Positions 44,634 through 52,992 of a DNA stretch of 64,000 nt are shown here, one piece after another; the first letter of the stretch is position 1, and each line of letters begins with the position of its first letter. Location: NCBI GenBank assembly GCA_031428275.1, contig JANPPC010000001.1, positions 62,001 through 126,000 of the forward strand, written 5' to 3'. The position numbers and the translations under genes were made by a program. A model generated the notes under the pieces. That model ran no database searches and was not told where the DNA came from. It saw only the letters and a program-made list of their open reading frames with translations. The DNA is from Pseudobdellovibrio sp031428275. GTDB taxonomy: Bacteria > Bdellovibrionota > Bdellovibrionia > Bdellovibrionales > Bdellovibrionaceae.

Positions 44634-44939
44634 ATGAAAATAAAAAAATCTCTTCGTGTTTTAATTTTAAACTCAGTAAAACAAGTACTATCCATTTGTA
44701 CATTTGTATTCGTTGGGGCCCAGGCTCAGACCGTATATGCACAGACTTATAATAGCCAGCGTGACAAACCAGCATCAAATGGTAACCCAGATAACCCTAA
44801 AATGAACTCCAGTCTATTCCCAGAGGATACGTCAAGAATGATTGATCGTAACAACCCACTTATTAAAAAGAACAAGCGCGGTTCAACTCGCGTTACTTCG
44901 TCTGATGCATCAAAAGCGAAAACTCAAGGTGAAGAATAG
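44634..44939 (+). CDS. Small secreted protein, unknown
   Basis: 101 residues: a long signal peptide (cleavage near TVYA-QT) and a short polar, Asn/Lys/Ser-rich mature part (NPDNPKMNSS, RGSTRVTSSD). No domain recognised. Followed by 240 nt with no gene; that stretch holds only the inverted repeat at 45142. Confidence 0.55.
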   Translation: MKIKKSLRVLILNSVKQVLSICTFVFVGAQAQTVYAQTYNSQRDKPASNGNPDNPKMNSSLFPEDTSRMIDRNNPLIKKNKRGSTRVTSSDASKAKTQGEE

Positions 44940-45141
44940 TTTGCCGCTTCTGATATAAAAATTAAATGAGCAATCAGTTTGTGGATAACATCGTGCACAG
45001 CGTGGAAAACGTTTTGTAAGTACAAATTATCCCTCTACTGGGGAAATTTTCTTTGAGTCAGAGCAAGTGTTCGTGGATGCAATTTGCGTGAAGTTGGTAT
45101 CTTAAATGCATTTTCATACTTTTGACCTGCAGGAGCGGGTG

Positions 45142-45166
45142 ATTTGGTACCATCATCTGACCAAAT
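45142..45166 (+). repeat. Inverted repeat before the SOUL gene
   Basis: ATTTGGT (45142-45148) and ACCAAAT (45160-45166) with an 11-nt spacer, ending 13 nt before the start codon. Could be an operator or a 5'-UTR hairpin. Confidence 0.5.
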
Positions 45167-45179
45167 AGAAAGGGATTTT

Positions 45180-45785
45180 ATGCAGAACCAAGAACACCTT
45201 GCGCCGCCGTTCATTGAACAAGTTAAAGGAGTTGCTGGATTATTCGGTATTCGAACGGGCGAAGAGCCTGAATATATTCTAAAAGAATCTGATGGAAATA
45301 ATGAAGTACGAGCGTATCTACCTTACGTAGTTGCCCATATTGAAATCACCGGTAACTACGAAAAGGCTTCAGAAAAAGCGTTTCAAGAACTAGCAGATTA
45401 TATCTTCGGAAGAAATCAAAACGAAATTCAAATGGCAATGACATCTCCAGTACTTCAAGAAAAGAAGAACTCAAAGTGGTCGATGTGTTTTATTTTACCA
45501 TCTCATTTTAATTTAGATACTGCTCCAAAACCACAAAATCAAAGTATTAAGTTAGAAAGTCGACCAGGTGAGGTCGTGGCTGTGATTGAATACACTGGTA
45601 TTAATACGCGCGAAAAAATTGCCGAAAAGAAACAAGAACTTTTCAACTGGCTTAAGAAAGAAACTAGCTTTTCACCCTATGGAGAACCTCGTACTGCACA
45701 GTATGATCCTCCGATGACGATTCCGTTTTTACGCCGAAATGAAATTCAAATTCCCGTCAAAGAAACTAGTTTTAAAACAATGTAG
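45180..45785 (+). CDS. SOUL-family heme-binding protein
   Basis: 201 residues from ATG 45180, chosen because AAAGGGATTTT precedes it; a TTG at 45144 is rejected. SOUL signatures: EVRAYLPYVVAHIE, AFQELADYIFGRNQ, MAMTSPVLQ, CFILPSHF, and AQYDPPMTIPFLRRNEI at the end. Eukaryotic relatives bind heme; bacterial function unknown. No signal peptide. Confidence 0.88.
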   Translation: MQNQEHLAPPFIEQVKGVAGLFGIRTGEEPEYILKESDGNNEVRAYLPYVVAHIEITGNYEKASEKAFQELADYIFGRNQNEIQMAMTSPVLQEKKNSKWSMCFILPSHFNLDTAPKPQNQSIKLESRPGEVVAVIEYTGINTREKIAEKKQELFNWLKKETSFSPYGEPRTAQYDPPMTIPFLRRNEIQIPVKETSFKTM

Positions 45786-45819
45786 GTTTAAATATTAGGA
45801 TCGGTCGTAAGAAGTCGAG

Positions 45820-46230
45820 CTATCGGCTTCTTACGTACCACGTTATGCAGGTCACAACTCCGGTAACAAAAGCCCCCCAAGCCATATCAACGGCCATTAA
45901 AGCAATTGGCCAACTTTTTAACGTAGCATGGTTTGTCGTATCGTAGACTCCGTAGCAAATTAAGCCAAAGAACGCGCCCGTTAAGAAGATCCAAAGGTAG
46001 CTTTGTTCGGGCTGAATATTTGGTAAAACAAAATACAACACGCCTAATGATAAAAAAATGTAACATGCGATTGCCGACCAGATGATGGGTTGAAACTCAC
46101 CATTTGAAATACGTCCAACCTCTGCCATGTGATTAACGTAGAACTTTTTAGCTACAAAATTAAGCCAAACGTAGTCAATCACTACGAAGGCCACGATAGC
46201 TGTGATAAATAGTTTTACTGTCGAAAGCAT
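45820..46230 (-). CDS. DUF2177 membrane protein
   Basis: 136 residues, four helices, with the DUF2177 features FVVIDYVWLNFVAKKFY, AFFGLICYGVYDTTNHATLKSWP and a terminal VRSR. Function unknown. GGGGGG-ATTT precedes ATG 46230. Divergent from kefF. Confidence 0.88.
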   Translation of the reverse strand: MLSTVKLFITAIVAFVVIDYVWLNFVAKKFYVNHMAEVGRISNGEFQPIIWSAIACYIFLSLGVLYFVLPNIQPEQSYLWIFLTGAFFGLICYGVYDTTNHATLKSWPIALMAVDMAWGAFVTGVVTCITWYVRSR

Positions 46231-46322
46231 AAATCCCCCTAATGACTAATCTAAGCTCTGTTATAGCACTTTTTAGACCAAGATACTTGAAGTAATTTGG
46301 CGTGATCGTTAGCATCAACGAT

Positions 46323-46859
46323 ATGAAAAAAGTTTTAGTTTTATACGCGCATCCGAATCCGCGCGACTCAAACGCAAACCGCTTAATCATAGAAGGCTTG
46401 AAAGGCCTTGAAAATGTGCAAGTTCATGATCTTTACCAGACCTATCCGTATTTCCACATCGACGTAAAAAAAGAAAAAGAGCTTTTATTGCAAAGCGACT
46501 TAATCGTTTTTCAGCATCCACTTTATTGGTACAGCATGCCTGCGCTCTTAAAGCATTGGGTCGATCAAGTACTTGATTTTGGCTTTGCGCTCGGTCCGAA
46601 CGGTAACTTTTTAAACGGTAAAAGTTTTATGCTTTCTATCACAACGGGCGGAGGCGCTGATACCTATAAATCGACTGGAAAAAATAAATTTGAAATCGAA
46701 AACTTTTTTCCACCCTATTTACAGACAGCAAATGTTTGCGGCATGAAGTGGCTAAAGCCAATGGTATTGCACGCATCCATTCGTTCTAACGAAGAAGAAA
46801 TTTTACTTCATGCCGAGAAAATTCGTCAGCGTATACTAGATTGGTGCGCAGGTGGTTGA
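46323..46859 (+). CDS. kefF: KefF-like NAD(P)H quinone oxidoreductase
   Basis: 178 residues from ATG 46323 (a GTG at 46302 is possible). Flavodoxin-like fold: VLVLYAHPNPRDSNANR, QHPLYWYSMPALLKHWVDQV, TTGGGADTYK. In E. coli KefF activates the KefC antiporter and reduces quinones. It overlaps the KefC-like gene by 8 nt, the expected arrangement for the pair. Confidence 0.88.
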   Translation: MKKVLVLYAHPNPRDSNANRLIIEGLKGLENVQVHDLYQTYPYFHIDVKKEKELLLQSDLIVFQHPLYWYSMPALLKHWVDQVLDFGFALGPNGNFLNGKSFMLSITTGGGADTYKSTGKNKFEIENFFPPYLQTANVCGMKWLKPMVLHASIRSNEEEILLHAEKIRQRILDWCAGG

Positions 46860-48660
46860 GCATATTAGCTTATTTAATATTTTGATTTTTTTGGCAGCGG
46901 CGGTAGTCTGCGTCCCGATTTCTAAAAAACTAGGTTTCGGTTCGGTCTTGGGTTACTTAATCGCGGGTTTAGGAATTGGACCTTACGGATTGAAGCTGAT
47001 TACCAATGTCGAAGACATCATGCACATGTCCGAATTTGGGGTTGTTTTATTACTATTTTTAATTGGCCTAGAGCTGCAGCCGAAAAAGCTATGGCAGATG
47101 CGTGTATCAATTTTCGGATTAGGCACATTGCAGATCATCATTAATACATTTGCCATAACTGGTATCGCAATGTTGTTTGGTTTAAAGTGGAATTTAGCTT
47201 TACTGATTGCAATGGGTTTTTCTCTTTCATCAACGGCGATTGCAATTCAGCTTTTAAATGAACGTAAAATAATTAATTCATCCTCTGGGCAGTCGGCTTT
47301 TTCGATTTTACTATTTCAAGATATCGCCGTTATAGCCATGATTTCAATTCTGCCATTTTTAAGTTTGGCCGAATCTTCGTCGGATTCAGAAAGTACGTGG
47401 CTGTCGGTCGGAAAGTTTGCGGCCGTTTTATTGGTAGTTATATTTATTGGTCGCTACGTTTTATCATACCTCATGCGTTCGATCGCGAGTTTACATTTAC
47501 GTGAAATTTTCACTGCATTCGCACTGCTTCTAATCATAGGTATGGCTTCATTAATGCAAATGTTAGATGTATCTATGGCTTTGGGTGCATTCATCGCCGG
47601 AGTTTTGCTAGCTGATAGCGAATATCGGCATGCCCTCGAGACCGATATAGAGCCTTTCAAAGGTCTATTACTGGGTTTATTTTTTATGTCAGTCGGTATG
47701 TCGATTAATATCGATAGTTTGATTAAAGAACCGCTCATTATTATCGGCATGGTCATCGGCGTATTTTTGCTTAAAACAACGATTCATCTGATTCTGGGTA
47801 TGTTATTTAAAATTCCGCGTACCCAGCGACTATTTTTCTCGTTGTCGATTGCGCAAGTTGGAGAATTCGCATTTGTGCTTTTTGGATCGGCCAGAGGGTT
47901 GGGTATTTTAAATGATAAAACAAGTGAGCGTCTTGTAGCTGTCGTTGCCATTTCGATGTTGCTGACACCGTTGGTCGTATTACTATACGATAAGGTATAC
48001 GTTCCATTTAACGAAAAACGGCGAAAGGGTCCATCGGACGAAATCGAAGATGATCACACCGACGTTATTATTGCAGGGTTCGGCCGTTTCGGCCAGATTG
48101 TAGGTCGTCTGTTATATGCAAACGGAATTTCGGCAACTGTTTTAGATTACGAACCTGATCAAATCGAGCTTCTACGAAAATTCGGTTTCAAGATCTATTA
48201 CGGAGATGCGACGCGTATAGATTTACTAGAGGCCGCAGGCGCACGAAAAGCAAAAATTTTAGTAGTCGCCGTTGATGACGTAGATAATGGTTTAAAAATT
48301 GTCGATGTGGCTCAGCAGGCTTTCCCGCATTTAAAAATTTTTTCACGGGCTCGAAATCTTCAACATACATATGCACTTATGGATCGAAAGATCGAAGCGA
48401 TCGAGCGTGAGACTTTCGAATCCTCTCTGCGTTTGGGCACATCAGTTCTTCAAGCTTTGGGCTGGCCGGCGTACCAATCGGTCGTTTCGGCCAATATTTT
48501 TCGTGCGCATAATATTATGGCTATTGGCGAACTTCATCAATTCCGCGGAGACATTCAGATATCGATTTCAAAAGCAAAACAAGCCCGCGAAGACTTAGAA
48601 AAAATGTTTAGCGAAGATCAAGAGATACGTACAAAACAAAACAGTGGATGGGATATTTAA
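46852..48660 (+). CDS. kefC: KefC-like glutathione-regulated K+/H+ antiporter
   Basis: 602 residues. Residues about 1-385 are a CPA2 antiporter domain (LGYLIAGLGIGPYGL, GFSLSSTAIAIQLL, GAFIAGVLLADSEYRH, FFMSVGM). Residues about 405-530 are a TrkA-N/RCK domain (VIIAGFGRFGQIVGRLL, YYGDATRIDLLEAAGA) that binds nucleotide and glutathione adducts. Kef systems release K+ and acidify the cytoplasm to protect against electrophiles. The start is GTG 46852 inside kefF. Confidence 0.92.
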   Translation: MVEHISLFNILIFLAAAVVCVPISKKLGFGSVLGYLIAGLGIGPYGLKLITNVEDIMHMSEFGVVLLLFLIGLELQPKKLWQMRVSIFGLGTLQIIINTFAITGIAMLFGLKWNLALLIAMGFSLSSTAIAIQLLNERKIINSSSGQSAFSILLFQDIAVIAMISILPFLSLAESSSDSESTWLSVGKFAAVLLVVIFIGRYVLSYLMRSIASLHLREIFTAFALLLIIGMASLMQMLDVSMALGAFIAGVLLADSEYRHALETDIEPFKGLLLGLFFMSVGMSINIDSLIKEPLIIIGMVIGVFLLKTTIHLILGMLFKIPRTQRLFFSLSIAQVGEFAFVLFGSARGLGILNDKTSERLVAVVAISMLLTPLVVLLYDKVYVPFNEKRRKGPSDEIEDDHTDVIIAGFGRFGQIVGRLLYANGISATVLDYEPDQIELLRKFGFKIYYGDATRIDLLEAAGARKAKILVVAVDDVDNGLKIVDVAQQAFPHLKIFSRARNLQHTYALMDRKIEAIERETFESSLRLGTSVLQALGWPAYQSVVSANIFRAHNIMAIGELHQFRGDIQISISKAKQAREDLEKMFSEDQEIRTKQNSGWDI

Positions 48661-48671
48661 TAAGCAGTCAG

Positions 48672-50708
48672 CTATTGAATTTTAGCCACCGAAGATTTCT
48701 CATCTTTTTCAGGAACAATTAATAACCAAGGGCGAGTTAAAATTAGTCGGATTCCCCAGCGTAATAATCTCATAAACGAAGAGAACCGAACTTTTGATGA
48801 AGCCGAAGCTACTAGAAAAGCTAAAGAGAAACTGACGCTGATATTGATGATTCCAATAACAAAAATACCTATCAAAGAATTGGCTAGATCCCACCCTGAA
48901 ACACCTATTTTAAGCGCTTGGGGCAGCGAGCTCGCAAAAGCACCCGTCGCCAGCGTAACGTGCCGAACTTCAATCGGAATACCGAAAAACTTTATGATTT
49001 GCGGTAGCAGGCCCAGTAGAAAGCCTAATGAAATATTGGCAGCTAAAGAATTTGAATTTTTTCCTACAAAATCAGCTAGCGAATGAGCGCGATTTGTTCC
49101 AAATGTTTTGTGCAAAAATTCACTGTTCATCATTCGATTCGTCAAGCGTGTTGTGATGACCCAGTTTTCAAACCAACCAGCAATCAAACTAGCAAAAAAA
49201 AGTAAAAAACCCGTAAACACAGCAAACAAAGCGGATGGGCCTAAAATATTAGTTGAAAAGAAAGTGGTCATGACTTCTTCATCAGTTAATATTGCGTGCC
49301 CCGAAGTTAGCGCTAACCACGAGACCAGTAAGCAAATCGGAAAAACCGAACTTAAGTTACCTAGCACTGCGATAAACTGGGTGCGCAGAAGGGCAACGAT
49401 TGATCGTCGGGCTTCTGTAATAGATTTTGTTAAGGCCGAAGCAATAAATGGAGCCGTCGCTGAAGGCTGCTTCGTAGCTAAAGTCCAGCCTAAGATCTGA
49501 ATAAGCAAAAAGCTTCCCGAGTAATTAAGACTATCGGTAAAGCCTTTGATAAAACCGGTAAGGTGAACTTTCGTTGCGAATATTTTAATGAATACGGTCA
49601 AGGCCGTAATCATTCCGCCGCCCATAGCAGCCCTAAACATCTTTCGAAATTCTGACCAAGTGAATGTAACATAATGCTCGCCTAAATGAGAATTGGCCTG
49701 AACAATTCGCTCAGTTAATAGCGCAAAGTTCTCTGAAAGAAACGATCGCAAGCTTTTTTGATGATGAACATCTAGAACTAAATTCGAAATAAATAGACGA
49801 ATTGCAACGGCATTCGAAGCAACCGGCGTTAAAAAATTCAGTAGAATCCGCAAGCGCCGTAGTTTTCGCTTTTGATTTTCAAACATGTAAACCAGTTCGA
49901 TCTTTACTCCGCGGGTGCGCATGCTGTTGTGTAATTGATCAATATTACTTTCAGCTAAATCAATTTGCGTTAAGATACTAAGTGGAACATTAAAATCTAA
50001 CGTCTCTTGATGTTTACGTAGAACACTCGTGATATGAAATTCAGGCAACGTCTCGGGTCTCATGGAAAAGTCATTTAACTCGTTTTGTGCTGAAAATACT
50101 GTACTTAAAATCTGTACGCTTAAGATGTAGCTGGCGGATAGAATATCGGTCGCCAAGCGGTTGTGCAGGACAATTTCATTTTTAAATAAGTTTACTAGCT
50201 CAATTAAAACGCCTTCTTCAATGAAGTCGATGAATTCACTTTCTTCTTCATTCGGAAAAATTTCATAAACCAAAGTAGCCAGGTCTTCTGATAACGGAGC
50301 ATTCGGTAAAACTTTTTCTTGCAGACGATAAATAAAATCTTGCACAAAGCTAGATGAATTAGAAATGCCTACAGTCGAAAACTGAGCAACCGATGAAATT
50401 TTATACAAAACTTCACTTATGGTTTCGATAAAGTTGTTTTTCCAGTCAGGATTTTTTTCTAAAATAAGAAGTAGATATTTAATACGAACTGTATAGACAG
50501 TTTCTTTTTTTGAATTCTTCTCGTCGGTACTGCGCGGGCGTTGCAACCATTTCATTACGCTTAAAAGCCAAAGAACTTTCTTGAACTCGTTCTGTTTTGC
50601 AGTTTGACGTGATAATAATGAGCTTAAAATATCCAACGTGACCTCGGGTGAATTTAGTTTTGTAGGGTAACGTTTTTTAAAGTGATCACGCAAGGGGTCC
50701 GTAGGCAC
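48672..50708 (-). CDS. SpecificRecomb (Gcr)-family membrane protein
   Basis: 678 residues. N-terminal 330 are soluble and helical. The C-terminal half has about six hydrophobic segments (GGGMITALTVFIKIFATKVHL onward, ISLGFLLGLLPQII). This matches PF10136, named after a Neisseria gene that affects pilin variation; a membrane protein is unlikely to be a recombinase itself. The start is GTG 50708 with no clear ribosome-binding site. A single gene, not part of a mobile element. Confidence 0.85.
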   Translation of the reverse strand: MPTDPLRDHFKKRYPTKLNSPEVTLDILSSLLSRQTAKQNEFKKVLWLLSVMKWLQRPRSTDEKNSKKETVYTVRIKYLLLILEKNPDWKNNFIETISEVLYKISSVAQFSTVGISNSSSFVQDFIYRLQEKVLPNAPLSEDLATLVYEIFPNEEESEFIDFIEEGVLIELVNLFKNEIVLHNRLATDILSASYILSVQILSTVFSAQNELNDFSMRPETLPEFHITSVLRKHQETLDFNVPLSILTQIDLAESNIDQLHNSMRTRGVKIELVYMFENQKRKLRRLRILLNFLTPVASNAVAIRLFISNLVLDVHHQKSLRSFLSENFALLTERIVQANSHLGEHYVTFTWSEFRKMFRAAMGGGMITALTVFIKIFATKVHLTGFIKGFTDSLNYSGSFLLIQILGWTLATKQPSATAPFIASALTKSITEARRSIVALLRTQFIAVLGNLSSVFPICLLVSWLALTSGHAILTDEEVMTTFFSTNILGPSALFAVFTGFLLFFASLIAGWFENWVITTRLTNRMMNSEFLHKTFGTNRAHSLADFVGKNSNSLAANISLGFLLGLLPQIIKFFGIPIEVRHVTLATGAFASSLPQALKIGVSGWDLANSLIGIFVIGIINISVSFSLAFLVASASSKVRFSSFMRLLRWGIRLILTRPWLLIVPEKDEKSSVAKIQ

Positions 50709-50951
50709 TAAAGACAGGTCAATCCGTATTGATTGTTAAATAAAGATTAAGCTTACGGCATAGGCGTTTGTACGGGCCAGGTCTTGCGTCAGACTTTAAA
50801 AGCAATTAATCAACTTTTAAAGCGAATCTGTGGATTATTTACCCCTAAAGCCAGCCCCTTAGAATAATCCTACCAATCCCGCAAATGTTAATATAGACTC
50901 CTTTTTGTAAGTGTAATCGCTAGTTTCGAGTCTTCTGGCATTTCGCCTGGT

Positions 50952-50983
50952 CCTCCGAAGCGGCTCCCACAGCCTTTAGGAGG
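50952..50983 (+). promoter_or_regulatory. Possible Shine-Dalgarno-sequestering hairpin
   Basis: CCTCC (50952-50956) can pair with GGAGG (50979-50983), the core of the ribosome-binding site of the RRM gene. A nested GGCT (50962-50965)/AGCC (50971-50974) stem lies between them. The structure could limit translation until unfolded. Confidence 0.4.
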
Positions 50984-50988
50984 TATTT

Positions 50989-51309
50989 ATGGGTAAGAAG
51001 TTATATGTTGGCAATTTGCCATTCTCTGCAACTGAAGAGAACTTAAACGAAACATTCGCAGCATGCGGAACTGTTGATTCTGTTAAGATCATCACTGATC
51101 GTGAAACAGGTCGCAGCAAAGGTTTTGCCTTTGTTGAAATGTCTTCTGATTCAGAAGCACAGACAGCAATCAGCAAATACAATGGCGCTGATTTCGGTGG
51201 ACGCGCAATGACTGTTAACGAAGCAAAACCAATGGCTCCTCGTGATAACAATTCACGTGGCGGTGGTTTCGGCGGCGGTGGTGGCGGCGGCGGACGTAAC
51301 CGTTACTAG
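50989..51309 (+). CDS. Gly-rich RRM RNA-binding protein
   Basis: 106 residues: one RRM with RNP2 LYVGNLPF (residues 5-12) and RNP1 KGFAFVEM (near 44), then a Gly/Arg/Asn-rich tail (GGGFGGGGGGGGRNRY). Bacterial proteins of this type are often cold-induced RNA chaperones. AGGAGG lies 5 nt before ATG 50989. The gene has a 280-nt upstream region with a possible regulatory hairpin and a strong terminator. Confidence 0.93.
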   Translation: MGKKLYVGNLPFSATEENLNETFAACGTVDSVKIITDRETGRSKGFAFVEMSSDSEAQTAISKYNGADFGGRAMTVNEAKPMAPRDNNSRGGGFGGGGGGGGRNRY

Positions 51310-51382
51310 TTGCTACGTATAGCCCAGGTGGCTTAGGCCATTTGTAACTATCAAAATTTAAAATTCTAAATTTAAACTTAAA

Positions 51383-51409
51383 AACCGATTCGAAAGAATC
51401 GGTTTTTTT
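51383..51409 (+). terminator. Intrinsic terminator of the RRM gene
   Basis: AACCGATTC and GAATCGGTT form a 9-bp perfect stem with a GAAA tetraloop, followed by seven or more Ts. Confidence 0.9.
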
Positions 51410-51587
51410 GTTTTGTGACGTTCACTTCTATGTTCTTAAAATAATATCGTTGAAATAAATCAGCCGCCGTCAATTGTCTATCTGTCAAAATCTTGGACAC
51501 GTGTTTGAATCGTCTAAGTCTAAGTGCACTCTGAAAGATGGAACACATTTAGCTACACTAGGGCTTTACCATTCAAGAGGGCGGCTC

Positions 51588-52985
51588 ATGGCTAATCGTG
51601 CTTTATTAAATATTAATCGAACTTTTTTAGCCTTTTTGCTTTCGTTTGCAATTGCCCCCAGCTTCGCCAAAGCTCAGGCCGACGAGGCACCTAGAACTGG
51701 CGCTGACTTTTATAAATGTATGAGCATGAATATTGGTTCCGAAAACACGAATTGGTCTATGTTTATATCGAAGTCAGTGCCTGAAGAGATCAATGCCCAG
51801 ATGACGGTAGATGAAATTCTTGAGTCGATGACGGTTCAAAAAGAGATCGAAAAAATTGTGGTTGATGTCGCTCAGCAAAATATTGCGAGATTCGTGGGAA
51901 CTTCGTTTTCTTCAATCAGAGTTAAAAAAGAATATAACTTCGTTACAGAATTTACGCACTCGGTTCGTTTGTTTACACGCCACTTAAAAATGCGTTTAAG
52001 CCAGATTAAACGAAAAAACGGCGCTAAGCCGATCAGCTTTCAAATCGTCTTTTCACCCAAGGTAAGTGAAACTTTGTTAGATCGCCGAAATGACGGTGAA
52101 GTTCCACGCTTATCAATTTATCCGACTGATCGTTTTGTTATTATGCAACAAATGCCAGACTCAGACGCTGTGCCAATTAGCTTTGAAAACCGTATTCAGC
52201 GCACGTCGACAGAAGGTATTAATCTTTTAGCTAGCAAATCTTTAGCTTGTGGTAGTTCGAATCCCTATCTAGTTGCTGCTATGATTGGTTTGACGATCAG
52301 TCCCGAAACAGAAAGCTCGTCTTTTAAAGCGCAGTTGGTTGTTGGAATGCCTATGGGAATTACGATGCCATTCATTCAAGAAAACGATCAAATTCGTTTC
52401 ACTTCGGTCGTAATGCCTAAAAAAGTTAATGATCAGGCAGACATTAATAAAATTTATGATATTTCAGAGTTTCCCATGGCATTCGTTAATCTTTCGGGAA
52501 CCTTGGCGGCGCCTCAGGTTCCTCTATTGGTGCGTTTCGGAGGTATCGGTACTTTTGGCCAAAATGGTTTCGAACGAACTTCGGGTGAAATTTTACGGTC
52601 GCAAGTGCCGCGCTTGAGAGGCACACCTGTTGGTAAAATTAAAAATATGCTGAGCGTTGATTTTAGTATTTATAACATCGCAGCAATGATCGATTATGCA
52701 AAGTATGCAACCAACGATGCGCTAGAGATAAAAGAATTGAATTTGTATATTTCGGCTGGGGTGAATGCATTAGCTGAAGTCAAATTTGGAATGTTCAATA
52801 AAAAAGAAATAGATGATCAGTTCAAATCTGAAATTAATAAAACAATTAAAACTATGATCGAACAACAAACAAAAGATCTTAAAGAAAAAGTCGTTAACAA
52901 AATAGCTGAAGATACTCAGATTAAAAACTCCGAAGTTGAAGAATTGCTGAAATCAATTTTTCTAGCTATAAAAGAAAAAAAATAG
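51588..52985 (+). CDS. Large secreted protein of unknown function
   Basis: 465 residues from ATG 51588 (GAGGG upstream); the frame from 51474 has no ribosome-binding site. Signal peptide: FLAFLLSFAIAPSFAKAQA. The mature protein has two cysteines (FYKCMSMN, SLACGSS), mixed alpha/beta periodicity, and a C-terminal charged helix (INKTIKTMIEQQTKDLKEKV). No catalytic motif recognised. It lies 7 nt before a secreted PLD-like gene and is presumably co-expressed with it. Confidence 0.75.
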   Translation: MANRALLNINRTFLAFLLSFAIAPSFAKAQADEAPRTGADFYKCMSMNIGSENTNWSMFISKSVPEEINAQMTVDEILESMTVQKEIEKIVVDVAQQNIARFVGTSFSSIRVKKEYNFVTEFTHSVRLFTRHLKMRLSQIKRKNGAKPISFQIVFSPKVSETLLDRRNDGEVPRLSIYPTDRFVIMQQMPDSDAVPISFENRIQRTSTEGINLLASKSLACGSSNPYLVAAMIGLTISPETESSSFKAQLVVGMPMGITMPFIQENDQIRFTSVVMPKKVNDQADINKIYDISEFPMAFVNLSGTLAAPQVPLLVRFGGIGTFGQNGFERTSGEILRSQVPRLRGTPVGKIKNMLSVDFSIYNIAAMIDYAKYATNDALEIKELNLYISAGVNALAEVKFGMFNKKEIDDQFKSEINKTIKTMIEQQTKDLKEKVVNKIAEDTQIKNSEVEELLKSIFLAIKEKK

Positions 52986-52992
52986 GTTAAAA

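Noticed and set aside
49108..49500. Plus-strand frame opposite the Gcr-family gene
   Set aside because: Shadow of the real minus-strand gene; no ribosome-binding site or family match.
48672..50708. Mobile element suggested by the site-specific recombinase family name
   Set aside because: The protein is a membrane protein with no recombinase catalytic motif, and no repeats or att sites flank it.
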